From: Micromonospora marina
GTDB lineage: Bacteria > Actinomycetota > Actinomycetes > Mycobacteriales > Micromonosporaceae
Reading direction: 5' to 3'
Assembly: GCF_900091565.1 (NCBI RefSeq)
Contig: NZ_FMCV01000015.1
Span: 62,001-126,000, forward strand
DNA length: 64,000 bases
A program made the translations under genes and the position numbers. This document shows, piece by piece, positions 34,597-44,121 of the stretch (the stretch's first letter is position 1; each line of letters begins with the position of its first letter). Under the pieces are notes generated by a model, which did not search any database, was not told where the DNA came from, and saw nothing but the letters and a program-made list of their open reading frames with translations.

Positions 34597-35658
34597 TTAC
34601 GGGCGGGTGAGTTCCTTGGCCAGGAGTTCGGCTATCTGGGCCGTGTTGAGGGCGGCGCCCTTGCGGAGGTTGTCGCCCGTCACGAAGAGGTCCAGCGCCC
34701 GGGGGTCGTCCACCGCGCGACGGATCCGGCCCACCCAGGAGGGATCGGTGCCGACCGCGTCGATCGGCATCGGGAACTCCCCGGCCGCCGGGTCGTCGAC
34801 CAGGATCACACCCGGCGCGTTGCGCAGCACCTCGCGGGCGCCCTCGGCGTCCACCTCGGTGGCGAAGACCGCGTGCACGGCGACCGAGTGACCGGTCACC
34901 ACCGGCACCCGTACGCAGGTGGCGGACACCTTGAGGTCGGGCAGCCCGAGGATCTTGCGCGACTCGTCGCGCAGCTTCATCTCCTCGGAGGACCAGCCGC
35001 CGTCGGCGAGCGAGCCCGCCCACGGTACGACGTTGAGCGCCAGCGGCGCCGGGAACGGACCCAGCTCGTCGCCGACGGCCTGCCGTACGTCACCGGCGCG
35101 GGACCCGAGCACCCGATCGCCCGCGATCTTGCCGAGCTGGAGGTGCAGCGCGTCCACGCCGGCCCGCCCCGCACCGGAGACCGCCTGGTACGACGCGAGC
35201 ACCAGCTCACGCAGGCCGTACTCGCGGTGCAGCGGCGCGACCGCGACGATCATCGCCAGCGTGGTGCAGTTGGCGTTGGCGATGATGCCCTTGGGCCGGT
35301 TTCGTACCTGCTCGGGGTTGATCTCGGGAACCACGAGCGGCACGTCGCGGTCCATCCGGAAGGCGCCGGAGTTGTCCACCACCACCGCGCCGCGCGCCGC
35401 CGCGACCGGGGCCCACCGGGCGGACACGTCGTCCGGCACGTCGAACATCGCCACGTCGACGCCGTCGAGGGCGTCGGCGGTGAGCGCCTGGACGGTCAGC
35501 TCCTCGCCCCGGCACCGCAGGCGCCTGCCGGCCGACCGCTCGGAGGCGAGCAGCCGGATCTCACCCCACACGTTGCGCCGGGAGGAGAGGATCTGGCACA
35601 TCACCGTACCGACGGCACCTGTCGCCCCGACCACGGCGAGGGTGGGCAGCGACGCCAT
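34597..35658 (-). CDS. asd: Aspartate-semialdehyde dehydrogenase
   Basis: 353 residues. It reduces aspartyl phosphate to the semialdehyde with NADPH, the second step to Lys, Met, Thr and diaminopimelate. The NADP loop is VVGATGAVGTVM. Catalytic Cys131 lies in IANANCTTL, and the substrate-binding region YQAVSGAGRAG and the His-bearing RVPVVTGHSVAVH follow. Typical length and all key residues. It follows lysC by 6 bp on the same strand, forming the classic lysC-asd operon. It is convergent with the diguanylate cyclase, 22 bp apart. Confidence 0.96.
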   Translation of the reverse strand: MASLPTLAVVGATGAVGTVMCQILSSRRNVWGEIRLLASERSAGRRLRCRGEELTVQALTADALDGVDVAMFDVPDDVSARWAPVAAARGAVVVDNSGAFRMDRDVPLVVPEINPEQVRNRPKGIIANANCTTLAMIVAVAPLHREYGLRELVLASYQAVSGAGRAGVDALHLQLGKIAGDRVLGSRAGDVRQAVGDELGPFPAPLALNVVPWAGSLADGGWSSEEMKLRDESRKILGLPDLKVSATCVRVPVVTGHSVAVHAVFATEVDAEGAREVLRNAPGVILVDDPAAGEFPMPIDAVGTDPSWVGRIRRAVDDPRALDLFVTGDNLRKGAALNTAQIAELLAKELTRP

Positions 35659-35664
35659 GACGCG

Positions 35665-36930
35665 CTACCGCCCGGTGCCGGCGTAGACGACGGCTTCGGT
35701 GTCACCACCCAGCTCGAAGGCGTCGTGGATGGCGCGGACCGCCTTGTCGAGGTCGGTGTCGCGGCAGACCACGGAGACCCGGATCTCCGACGTGGAGATC
35801 ATCTCGATGTTCACACCGGCCGCGCCGAGCGCGGCGAAGAAGCCGGCGGCGACGCCCGGGTGCGAGCGCATGCCCGCGCCGATCAGGGAGACCTTGCCGA
35901 CGTGGTCGTCGTACAGCAGGCCCTTGAACTTGACCGACTCCTGGATCTTGCTGAGCGCGGTCATCGCGGTCGGGCCGTCGGCCTTGGGCAGCGTGAACGA
36001 GATGTCCGTGCGGCCGGTGCCCTCGGTGGACACGTTCTGCACGATCATGTCGATGTTGATCTCCGCGCCGGCCACGGTGTCGAAGATCGACGCGGCGGCG
36101 CCCGGCTCGTCGGGCACGCCGACGATCGTGATCTTCGCTTCGCTGCGGTCGTGGGCGACCCCGGTGATCAGTGCCTGTTCCACAGGAAGGTCCTCCATCG
36201 ATCCGGTGACCATCGTGCCGGTGTTGGTCGAGTATGACGAACGGACGTGGATCGGCAACCCCGCGCGCCGCGCGTACTCGACGCTGCGCAAGTGCAGCAC
36301 CTTCGCGCCGCAGGCGGCCAGCTCCAGCATCTCCTCGTAGGTGATCCGCTTGATGTGCCGGGCGTTCGGCACGATGCGCGGGTCGGCGGTGAAGATCCCG
36401 TCCACGTCGGTGTAGATCTCGCAGACGTCCGCCTGCAGCGCGGCGGCGAGCGCCACGGCCGTGGTGTCCGAGCCGCCCCGCCCCAGCGTGGTCACGTCCT
36501 TGGTGTCCTGCGAGACGCCCTGGAAGCCGGCCACGATGACCACCGCGCCCTCGTCCAGCGCGCCCTTGAGCCGCCCCGGGGTCACGTCGATGATCCGGGC
36601 CCGGCCGTGCACCGAGGTGGTGATCACGCCGGCCTGGGAACCGGTGAACGAGCGGGCCTCGTACCCCAGGTTGTGGATCGCCATGGCGAGCAGCGCCATG
36701 GAGATCCGCTCCCCGGCGGTGAGCAGCATGTCCAGCTCACGGCCCGGCGGCAGCGGGCTGACCTGGTTGGCCAGGTCGAGCAGCTCGTCGGTGGTGTCGC
36801 CCATGGCGGACACCACCACGACCACGTCGTCGCCGGCCTTGCGCGCGGCCACGATGCGCTCGGCCACCCGCTTGATCCGCTCGGCGTTGGCGACGGAGGA
36901 CCCGCCGTACTTCTGCACCACGAGTGCCAC
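35665..36930 (-). CDS. lysC: Aspartate kinase
   Basis: 421 residues, identical in length to other actinobacterial LysC. The kinase domain starts VALVVQKYGGSSVANAERIK and contains FQGVSQDTKDVTTLGRGGSD. Two C-terminal ACT domains (from about residue 265) carry the lysine/threonine feedback site. GTG 36930 is chosen for the length and the GGGAGGG upstream. Actinobacterial lysC often also encodes a separate beta chain from an internal start. Met codons just before MEDLPVEQALITGV are at the right place for that, but no strong internal site is visible. First gene of lysC-asd. Confidence 0.96.
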   Translation of the reverse strand: MALVVQKYGGSSVANAERIKRVAERIVAARKAGDDVVVVVSAMGDTTDELLDLANQVSPLPPGRELDMLLTAGERISMALLAMAIHNLGYEARSFTGSQAGVITTSVHGRARIIDVTPGRLKGALDEGAVVIVAGFQGVSQDTKDVTTLGRGGSDTTAVALAAALQADVCEIYTDVDGIFTADPRIVPNARHIKRITYEEMLELAACGAKVLHLRSVEYARRAGLPIHVRSSYSTNTGTMVTGSMEDLPVEQALITGVAHDRSEAKITIVGVPDEPGAAASIFDTVAGAEINIDMIVQNVSTEGTGRTDISFTLPKADGPTAMTALSKIQESVKFKGLLYDDHVGKVSLIGAGMRSHPGVAAGFFAALGAAGVNIEMISTSEIRVSVVCRDTDLDKAVRAIHDAFELGGDTEAVVYAGTGR

Positions 36931-37156
36931 GACGGTGCACTCCCTCCCAGCGACGACCCTGAGCGTGCCGACGCCGCCGGGTCTCTCGGTCCGGCGGCGC
37001 GTGTCAGACCGCCTCAGCCTATCGGGCGGGCCGCGAGGCCGGGTCGGGTGATCCCACCATCCGGCCCCGCCGTGGGGCGGCTCACCAGCCCGGGAGTACG
37101 CGACACGCCAAGCGGTACAGCCGTACGGTGGGCTGACCGGGACCACACCCACCACG

Positions 37157-37162
37157 CAGAAT
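37157..37162 (+). promoter_or_regulatory. -10 box CAGAAT
   Basis: CAGAAT, six bases, then GTG 37169, predicting a leaderless mRNA for the lipoprotein gene. Confidence 0.45.
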
Positions 37163-37168
37163 GAGCCG

Positions 37169-37924
37169 GTGCACGCTCATCGACGTGCGGCCCGCCTGAC
37201 CGGCGTGCTCGCGCTCACCCTGCCGGTACTGCTGGCCGCCTGCGACGGCGGCTCTCCCGAGGCGGCGCCCACCGGCACCGCCGACCCGGTCCCGGTGCAG
37301 GTCGACGCCGCCCGCGACGAACTGGCCGGGCTGGCCGCCGCGGCGCAGGACCGGCACCTCACCGCCACGTACGCGTTCACCCCCGCCGAGGGCGCGCCCC
37401 GGACGGTGTCGGTGACCAGCGCCAACGACGGCAGCTGGCGGGTCGACGTACCCGGCTGGGCGCACGCCGGCACGGTGGACGTCTCGCTCGCCGGCACCCC
37501 CGACGGGCTGTTCCAGTGCGCGCTGCCCTCGGCCGGCTGGACGCAGGCGGCGACGTGCGTCCGCCTCGGCGACGCCGACGACGCGGTGCCGCGCCGGCTG
37601 GACCCCCGGGTGCAGCATCCGTTCACCGACTGGCTGGAGGTGCTGACCGACCGGCGCGCGCCGCTCGCGGTCTCCCCCGCCGAGCCGCTACCCGGTGCCG
37701 ACGGCCCCTGCTACACGGTCGACAGCACCTCCGCGTCGCTGAACGCGCCGCTGGACGTAGGCATCTACTGCTTCCGCCAGGACGGCACACCCGCGGCGGT
37801 ACGGGCCGGATTCGGCACCCTCACGCTGACCGGCGAGCCCGGTGCCGCGCCGGGCACCGTCGAGCTGGCCGGAGCGGTGACCGACGGCGAGCCGGTCGGA
37901 CGGGACGCCCCGGGAACGCCGTGA
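37169..37924 (+). CDS. Lipoprotein, function unknown
   Basis: 251 residues. A lipoprotein signal peptide ends in VLLAAC with lipidated Cys25. The mature part (DARDELAGLAAAAQDRHLTA, VSVTSANDGSWRVDVPGWAH) has an alternating beta pattern like LppX/LprG-type or outer-surface carrier folds, but I would not assign it. Four further cysteines could form two disulfides (GLFQCALP, AATCVRL, GPCYTV, IYCFRQ). The GTG is placed by the -10 box. It has no operon partner: divergent from lysC, followed by a decayed ArsR gene on the other strand. Confidence 0.75.
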   Translation: MHAHRRAARLTGVLALTLPVLLAACDGGSPEAAPTGTADPVPVQVDAARDELAGLAAAAQDRHLTATYAFTPAEGAPRTVSVTSANDGSWRVDVPGWAHAGTVDVSLAGTPDGLFQCALPSAGWTQAATCVRLGDADDAVPRRLDPRVQHPFTDWLEVLTDRRAPLAVSPAEPLPGADGPCYTVDSTSASLNAPLDVGIYCFRQDGTPAAVRAGFGTLTLTGEPGAAPGTVELAGAVTDGEPVGRDAPGTP

Positions 37925-37934
37925 CGCGGCCCGC

Positions 37935-38110
37935 TCAGCCGCCCCGCGCCGCGCGCAGCAACGCGGCGCCGACCTCGGTGTTGCGGTAGAGCACGTGCCG
38001 CCCGGACCGGGACCGGGTGACCAGACCGGCGGCGTGCAGCGCGGAGAGGTGCTGGGACACGGGCACTGCTCGACGCCGACGTCGCGTACCGTGCGGCCCG
38101 GCTCGGCTCA
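37935..38110 (-). pseudogene. Decayed ArsR-family regulator gene
   Basis: The 3' 44 codons (37935-38069) read AVPVSQHLSALHAAGLVTRS then RSGRHVLYRN, a clear ArsR winged-helix recognition helix and wing. Immediately upstream the frame breaks at 38069/38070. The expected preceding segment TVRDVGV is one frame over, and a TGA interrupts that frame a few codons further up. No intact N-terminus is visible. At least two lesions make a sequencing artefact less likely than true decay. Confidence 0.7.
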
Positions 38111-38270
38111 CCGGTCATGGGGGCCAGAGAGCATCCGCACCGCCGTCCGCGACGTCGTACCACCGGCCGGGCCGACCCGCGCCCCGGCTACCAGACGTGG
38201 TGAAGTCCTCCGACTCGGTGACTCCGGTCCCATAGTCCGGACCAGCCTTCCCACGACACGTCCCACCACG

Positions 38271-38473
38271 TAGGGTGACCCTGTCATGTGGCACGCGTAC
38301 CTTCTCCTTGGCTGCCGCGACGAGGCCTGACCGGCCGGCACCTCGTCGCGGAGTGGAAACGCGCCGTCCAGCACATCCGATCTTCCTCTCGGCACCGCCG
38401 CGCACCGTCGCCCGGCATCTCGCCGACACCTTTCCGATCTGCTGACGCCACATGTTCCAGGGAGCACTCCGAG
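38271..38473 (+). promoter_or_regulatory. leuA leader with attenuation structure
   Basis: A -10 box TAGGGT (38271-38276) is followed by a 14-residue leader ORF (38286-38330). A strong hairpin, CCGCGACGAGG (38315-38325) with CCTCGTCGCGG (38341-38351), has the leader stop codon in its loop. A ribosome stalled at the Leu codons would block this stem. Leader-peptide control of leuA is known in actinobacteria. I did not resolve the alternative downstream pairing. The GGGAG site of leuA itself lies near 38460. Confidence 0.65.
38286..38330 (+). CDS. leuA leader peptide
   Basis: A 14-codon ORF, MWHAYLLLGCRDEA. Three consecutive Leu codons (CTT CTC CTT) are the presumed sensor of charged tRNA-Leu. 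The ATG lies nine bases after the -10 box, so the leader is translated almost from the first nucleotide. Position, size and the overlapping hairpin fit an attenuator rather than a functional protein. Confidence 0.65.
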   Translation: MWHAYLLLGCRDEA

Positions 38474-40219
38474 ATGGCTCAACCTGTCACCGAGACCGAT
38501 CCGTTCGCCCGCCAGCGCCCCAGCCGGATGCCGGTCCACCGCTACGTTCCGTACGACCGTGAGTTCGGCGTCGAACTGCCGGACCGCTCCTGGCCGACCC
38601 GCCGCGTCGAGGCCGCGCCCCGCTGGTGCGCGGTCGACCTCCGCGACGGCAACCAGGCGCTGATCGACCCGATGTCGCCCGAGCGCAAGCGGCGGATGTT
38701 CCAGCTCCTGGTGCAGATGGGCTACAAGGAGATCGAGGTCGGCTTCCCGTCGGCGAGCCAGACCGACTACGACTTCGTCCGGCAGCTGATCGAGCAGGAC
38801 CTGATCCCCTCCGACGTCACCATCCAGGTGCTGACCCAGTGCCGGGAGCACCTGATCGAGCGGACCTTCGAGTCGCTGCGCGGCGCCCACCGGGCCATCG
38901 TGCACTTCTACAACTCCACCTCGACGCTGCAGCGCCGGGTCGTCTTCGGCCTGGACCGCGACGGCATCACCGACATCGCCACGCAGGGCGCGCGGCTGTG
39001 CCAGAAGTACGCGGAGATCCACACCCCGGACACCGACATCCACTACGAGTACTCGCCGGAGTCGTACACGGGCACCGAGCTGGAGTACGCGCTGGAGGTC
39101 TGCTCGGCGGTGATCGACGTGATCGACCCGACGCCGGACCGGAAGCTGATCATCAACTTGCCGGCCACCGTCGAGATGGCGATGCCGAACGTCTACGCCG
39201 ACTCGATCGAGTGGATGCACCGGCGTCTGCCCCGGCGGGACAGCCTGGTGCTGAGCCTGCACCCGCACAACGACCGGGGCACCGGCGTGGCCGCCGCCGA
39301 GCTGGGCCTGCTGGCCGGCGCCGACCGGATCGAGGGCTGCCTGTTCGGCAACGGCGAGCGCACCGGCAACGTCGACCTGGTGACGCTGGGCCTGAACATG
39401 TTCTCCCAGGGCATCGACCCGATGATCGACTTCTCCAACATCGACGAGATCAAGCGCGCCGTCGAGTACTGCAACCAACTGCCGGTGCACGAGCGCCACC
39501 CGTACGCGGGCGACCTGGTCTACACCGCGTTCTCCGGCTCGCACCAGGACGCGATCAACAAGGGCTTCGCCGCGCTGAACGCCGACGCCACGGCGGCCGG
39601 GGTGCCGGTCGACGACTTCACCTGGGCGGTGCCCTACCTGCCGGTCGACCCGAAGGACCTGGGCCGCACCTACGAGGCGGTCATCCGGGTCAACTCGCAG
39701 TCCGGCAAGGGCGGCGTCGCGTACATCATGAAGACCGAGCACCAGCTCGACCTGCCGCGCCGCCTCCAGATCGAGTTCTCCGGCGTGGTGCAGCATGTCA
39801 CCGACCACGACGGCGGCGAGGTCGACCCGGCCACCATGTGGGAGATCTTCGCCCGCAACTACCTGGTCGACCACCAGGTCGACCCGGCCGTGAGGCTGGC
39901 CGGCTACACGATCGGCACCGTCGACGGCAAGGTCGAGATCGACGCCCGCGTCGGCTTCGGCGGCGAGACGCGCGCGCTCACCGCCGTCGGCAACGGCCCG
40001 ATCGACGCGTACGTCAACGCGTTGCAGTCGCTGGGCGTGGCGGTACGGGTGCTCGACTACCACGAGCACGCGCTGTCCTCCGGCGGCGACGCACAGGCCG
40101 CCGCGTACGTGGAGTGCGAGGTGGACGGCCGCACGGTGTGGGGCGTCGGGGTGGACGCCAACATCGTCACCGCGTCGATCAAGGCGGTCACGAGCGCGGT
40201 GAACCGCACCCGCGCCTGA
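38474..40219 (+). CDS. leuA: 2-isopropylmalate synthase
   Basis: 581 residues, the long LeuA2 type of actinobacteria. It condenses acetyl-CoA with 2-ketoisovalerate, the first committed step to leucine. The TIM-barrel domain has DLRDGNQALIDPM and the metal motif SLHPHNDRGTG, plus GCLFGNGERTGNVDLV. The C-terminal leucine-sensing dimer domain runs from about residue 440 (VDHQVDPAVRLAGYTIGTVD). Feedback by leucine and attenuation by the upstream leader are expected. The ATG follows GGGAG. A pair of palindromic elements begins three bases after its stop. Confidence 0.96.
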   Translation: MAQPVTETDPFARQRPSRMPVHRYVPYDREFGVELPDRSWPTRRVEAAPRWCAVDLRDGNQALIDPMSPERKRRMFQLLVQMGYKEIEVGFPSASQTDYDFVRQLIEQDLIPSDVTIQVLTQCREHLIERTFESLRGAHRAIVHFYNSTSTLQRRVVFGLDRDGITDIATQGARLCQKYAEIHTPDTDIHYEYSPESYTGTELEYALEVCSAVIDVIDPTPDRKLIINLPATVEMAMPNVYADSIEWMHRRLPRRDSLVLSLHPHNDRGTGVAAAELGLLAGADRIEGCLFGNGERTGNVDLVTLGLNMFSQGIDPMIDFSNIDEIKRAVEYCNQLPVHERHPYAGDLVYTAFSGSHQDAINKGFAALNADATAAGVPVDDFTWAVPYLPVDPKDLGRTYEAVIRVNSQSGKGGVAYIMKTEHQLDLPRRLQIEFSGVVQHVTDHDGGEVDPATMWEIFARNYLVDHQVDPAVRLAGYTIGTVDGKVEIDARVGFGGETRALTAVGNGPIDAYVNALQSLGVAVRVLDYHEHALSSGGDAQAAAYVECEVDGRTVWGVGVDANIVTASIKAVTSAVNRTRA

Positions 40220-40221
40220 GG

Positions 40222-40277
40222 TGCAAGGAAGGGCCCCTTCTTAACGCGTCACGCATAGAAAGGGGCCCTTCTTAACA
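40222..40277 (+). repeat. Palindromic element copy 3
   Basis: Two half-units: GCAAGGAAGGGCCCCTTCTT with AACG, a spacer CGTCACGCATA, then GAAAGGGGCCCTTCTTAAC. It starts three bases after leuA. Its AAGGGGCCCCTT-type cores can form hairpins and may help terminate transcription between leuA and the convergent exporter. Confidence 0.8.
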
Positions 40278-40299
40278 TCCGCGCCCGAATGGTCCGAGT

Positions 40300-40355
40300 G
40301 TTAACAGGGGTCCCTTCCTCTACCGGAGGCGTTAAGAAGGGGCCCTTCCTTCCGT
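40300..40355 (-). repeat. Palindromic element copy 4, supplying the 3' end of the exporter gene
   Basis: On the minus strand it reads GGAAGGAAGGGCCCCTTCTT, AACGCCTCCGGTAGA, then GGAAGGGACCCCTGTTAAC. It is inverted relative to copy 3. It encodes the last 16 residues (KEGPLLNASGRGRDPC) and, through TTAAC, the TAA stop of the exporter at 40301-41767. Confidence 0.8.
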
Positions 40356-41767
40356 GCGGGGCGGTGGATCAGCACGGCGGCGAGCACCGCCCCGGCCAGC
40401 AACAGACCGGCGCACCACGCCAGCGCCCCCCGGTACGCGTCGGCCAGCGCACCCTTCTGCTCGTACCCGGTGCCGGACAGCCCGACCAGCAGCGGCAGTG
40501 CGGCCACCGCGAGCAGGCCACCGGCCCGGGAGGCGGCGTTGTTGAAGCCGCTCGCCACCCCGGCGAACCGGTCCGAGACCGCGCCGAGCACCGACGTGGT
40601 CAGCGGCGCGACCACGAACGTGAGCCCGGCGCCGAACAACGCCACGCCCGGCAGCACGTCCACCCAGTACGACGCGCCCGGCCCGACCCGGCGCAGCAGC
40701 AGCAGACCCGCCGCGGCGATCACCGGGCCGACGGCGAGCAGCAGCCGGGGGCCGATACGGACCGACAGCGCGCCTGCCCGCGGCGAGCCGAACAGCAGCA
40801 GCACCGTCATCGGCACGGTGGCCAGGCCGGTGAGCAGCGCCGACCAGCCGACCACGTTCTGCAGGTAGACGGCGAGGAAGAAGGTGAACCCGCCGAGCGC
40901 CGCGTACACCACCACCGTGAAGACGTTCAGCACGGAGAACAGCCGGCTGGAGAACAGCCCGGTGGGCAGCATCGCGGTGTCGCCGCGCCGCCGCTCGACG
41001 AGCACGAAGACCACCACGGCGACCACCCCGAGCACCGCCGCGACCAGCACCGCCGGGGAGGCGCCCTGCGCCGGGGCGTCGATCAGCGCGTACGTGACGC
41101 CGCCGAGCGCGAGCGCGCCGAGCAGCGCCCCGGCCACGTCGAACCGCCGGCCGCCCCCGGTACGCGAGACCTCCTCGTCCCGGCTCTCCGGCACCCAGCG
41201 CAGCGCGGCGAGTAGAACGCCGACGGCCAGCGGCAGGTTGACGAAGAAGATCCATCGCCAGGAGAGCGTGTCGATCAGCCAGCCGCCGAGCAGCGGACCG
41301 AGCGCCGTGGACACCCCGGACAGCCCGGACCAGGTGCCGATGGCCCGGCCCCTGTCGTCCGGGTGGAAGCTGGCCTGCAGCACTGACAGCGACCCGGGGG
41401 TGAGCAGCGCCCCGCCCGCGCCCTGGAGGAACCGGGCGGCGACGAGCCATCCGGTGTCCTGGGCCAGCCCGCAGAGCACCGACGCCACCGCGAACCAGAC
41501 CACGCCGAGCAGGAAGACGCGCCGCCGGCCGAACCGGTCCCCGAGTGCGCCGCCGAGCAGCACGAACGCGGCGAGCATGAGCAGGTAGCCGTTGATGGTC
41601 CACTGCAGACCGGCGACTGTGGCGTCCAGTTCGGCGCCGAGGCGTGGCAGCGCGACGTTGACGACTGTGCTGTCCAGGAACACCATGCCCGAGGCGAGGA
41701 TCGCGGCGAGCAGCGTGCCGCGTCCGGCGGCGGAGCCGGTACGCAGCGCGGAAGCGGGTGCTGTCAC
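40301..41767 (-). CDS. MFS exporter, DHA2 (EmrB/QacA) family
   Basis: 488 residues with about fourteen membrane helices. Motifs are FLDSTVVNVALPRLG in helix 1, GGALGDRFGRRRVFL in loop 2-3 and the antiporter motif C region LSGVSTALGPLLGGWLID. These mark a proton-driven multidrug exporter of the DHA2 type; substrate unknown. The C-terminal 16 residues and stop codon come from a palindromic element, so the original C-terminus was overwritten, with no expected harm because the tail is cytoplasmic. It starts at a GTG. It is divergent from the HNH nuclease gene. Confidence 0.9.
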   Translation of the reverse strand: MTAPASALRTGSAAGRGTLLAAILASGMVFLDSTVVNVALPRLGAELDATVAGLQWTINGYLLMLAAFVLLGGALGDRFGRRRVFLLGVVWFAVASVLCGLAQDTGWLVAARFLQGAGGALLTPGSLSVLQASFHPDDRGRAIGTWSGLSGVSTALGPLLGGWLIDTLSWRWIFFVNLPLAVGVLLAALRWVPESRDEEVSRTGGGRRFDVAGALLGALALGGVTYALIDAPAQGASPAVLVAAVLGVVAVVVFVLVERRRGDTAMLPTGLFSSRLFSVLNVFTVVVYAALGGFTFFLAVYLQNVVGWSALLTGLATVPMTVLLLFGSPRAGALSVRIGPRLLLAVGPVIAAAGLLLLRRVGPGASYWVDVLPGVALFGAGLTFVVAPLTTSVLGAVSDRFAGVASGFNNAASRAGGLLAVAALPLLVGLSGTGYEQKGALADAYRGALAWCAGLLLAGAVLAAVLIHRPARKEGPLLNASGRGRDPC

Positions 41768-41875
41768 GTCTCACCACTCTGCCCGCCGCCCACCCTCGAC
41801 GCCACGAATCACGTAAACCGCCGCCGGGTACTGTGCGGACTCGCCCGGAGCACGCAAGCTGGAGAGGTGTCGTCT

Positions 41876-42535
41876 GTGCGTACCAGATCAGGAGCCCGAG
41901 CCGGGCTGGCGGCCGCGCTGAGCGCGGTGCTCGCCCTCGGCGTGGCCGGCTGCGACGTGTCGGTCACCGAGCCGGAGGTGCCACCGAGTGCCACCGGCAA
42001 CGTCAACAAGCAGCTCGGTGAGCTGACGGTGGCGACCGCCGGGTCGATGAAGGGCTACAGCCGCTCCCGTTTCCCGCACTGGCGGGACACCGGTAAGAAC
42101 TGCGACGTACGCGACAGCGTGCTGCAACGCGACGGCGAGGGCATCAAGTTGTCCGGCTGCAACGTGGTGGGTGGCCGGTGGGAGAGCGTCTACGACGGGA
42201 TGGTGCTGAACGATCCGTCGGACGTGGACATCGACCACACCGTGCCGTTGGCCGCGGCGTGGCGCTCGGGCGCGGCGGAGTGGGACGACTCGAAGCGCGG
42301 TGACTTCGCCAACGACCTGACCCGGCCGCAGCTCATCGCGGTTTCGGCGCGGTCCAACCGGGCAAAGGGTGACCAGGATCCGTCCCAGTGGAAGCCGTCG
42401 AACCGGTCGTCCTGGTGTCAGTACGCGGCCGACTGGGTGACGGTCAAGCACTACTGGCGGCTGGCTGTGACGAGTGCCGAGAAGGCCGCTCTCACCGAAA
42501 TGCTGGAGGGCTGCACATGGGCGAGCAAACCGTGA
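41876..42535 (+). CDS. Secreted HNH endonuclease-family lipoprotein (DUF1524/GmrSD C-like)
   Basis: 219 residues. The signal peptide ends LALGVAGC, with Cys26 the probable lipidation site. The nuclease core includes VDIDHTVPLAAAWRSGA (DH of the HNH), DFANDLTRPQLIAVSARSNR and the C-terminal KGDQDPSQWKP, the pattern of extracellular DUF1524-type nucleases common in actinobacteria. It may scavenge nucleic acid or act on DNA outside the cell. GTG 41876 has GGAGAGG eight bases upstream; the GTG at 41867 lies inside that site and is rejected. Confidence 0.82.
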   Translation: MRTRSGARAGLAAALSAVLALGVAGCDVSVTEPEVPPSATGNVNKQLGELTVATAGSMKGYSRSRFPHWRDTGKNCDVRDSVLQRDGEGIKLSGCNVVGGRWESVYDGMVLNDPSDVDIDHTVPLAAAWRSGAAEWDDSKRGDFANDLTRPQLIAVSARSNRAKGDQDPSQWKPSNRSSWCQYAADWVTVKHYWRLAVTSAEKAALTEMLEGCTWASKP

Positions 42536-42963
42536 CCGGGCCGGACGCGACACCGGCGCCGGAGGCAGGCGACGCACCGGAGTCCGCACCGGCCGGCCCG
42601 GCCTCGGCCGGGATGACTGCGGACGGCCGGCAGCCGGAGTCCGCGGACGTCGCCGGGGCGGGCATGACCGCCGACGCGGTGCCGGGCGCACCGGCCGGGG
42701 GCGCACCGGGCGGACCGGCGGACCGCACCTCGGACGTCACCGCGGGTCCGGGCGGGGTCATGACGGACGAGGTGGGCGTGGTGACCGGCGAGTTGACGCT
42801 GCGCACCGAGCACGCCGACGGCCGGGTGACGCTGCGGGTGCAGTACAAGGACGCCGACGAGTGGTACGCGGTCACCGGCGGTTCCGCGCCACTGGCCGAC
42901 CCGGCCGCGCTGGACGCCGTGCACACCATCGCGGTGGGCCTGCTCGACCGCCCTGAGGGCTGA
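42517..42963 (+). CDS. Hypothetical protein with low-complexity N-terminus
   Basis: 148 residues, overlapping the nuclease gene by 19 nt with its own GGAGGG site six bases before the ATG. Residues 1-85 are Ala/Gly/Pro-rich, with AGMTAD occurring twice (AGMTADGRQPESADVAG, AGMTADAVPGAP). The C-terminal 60 residues form a compact domain (GELTLRTEHADGRVTLRVQY, DEWYAVTGGSAPLADP). No signal peptide is seen, so it is probably cytoplasmic. Coupling to the secreted nuclease hints at a shared role (for example an immunity-like partner), but nothing in the sequence proves it. Confidence 0.6.
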   Translation: MGEQTVTGPDATPAPEAGDAPESAPAGPASAGMTADGRQPESADVAGAGMTADAVPGAPAGGAPGGPADRTSDVTAGPGGVMTDEVGVVTGELTLRTEHADGRVTLRVQYKDADEWYAVTGGSAPLADPAALDAVHTIAVGLLDRPEG

Positions 42964-42968
42964 CGGAC

Positions 42969-43013
42969 GACGAGGCGCGTCCCCGCCCGGTCCGGGTGGG
43001 CACGCGCCTCGTC
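42969..43013. terminator. Bidirectional terminator
   Basis: Arms GACGAGGCGCGT (42969-42980) and ACGCGCCTCGTC (43002-43013) around a GC-rich inner stem, between the convergent plus-strand pair and the peptide-transport operon. Confidence 0.85.
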
Positions 43014-43017
43014 AGCG

Positions 43018-44117
<1,100 letters not shown>

Positions 44118-44121
<4 letters not shown>

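Noticed and set aside
38331..38473. T-box riboswitch upstream of leuA
   Set aside because: I could not find the T-box sequence or a specifier loop. The leader peptide with three Leu codons explains the region better.
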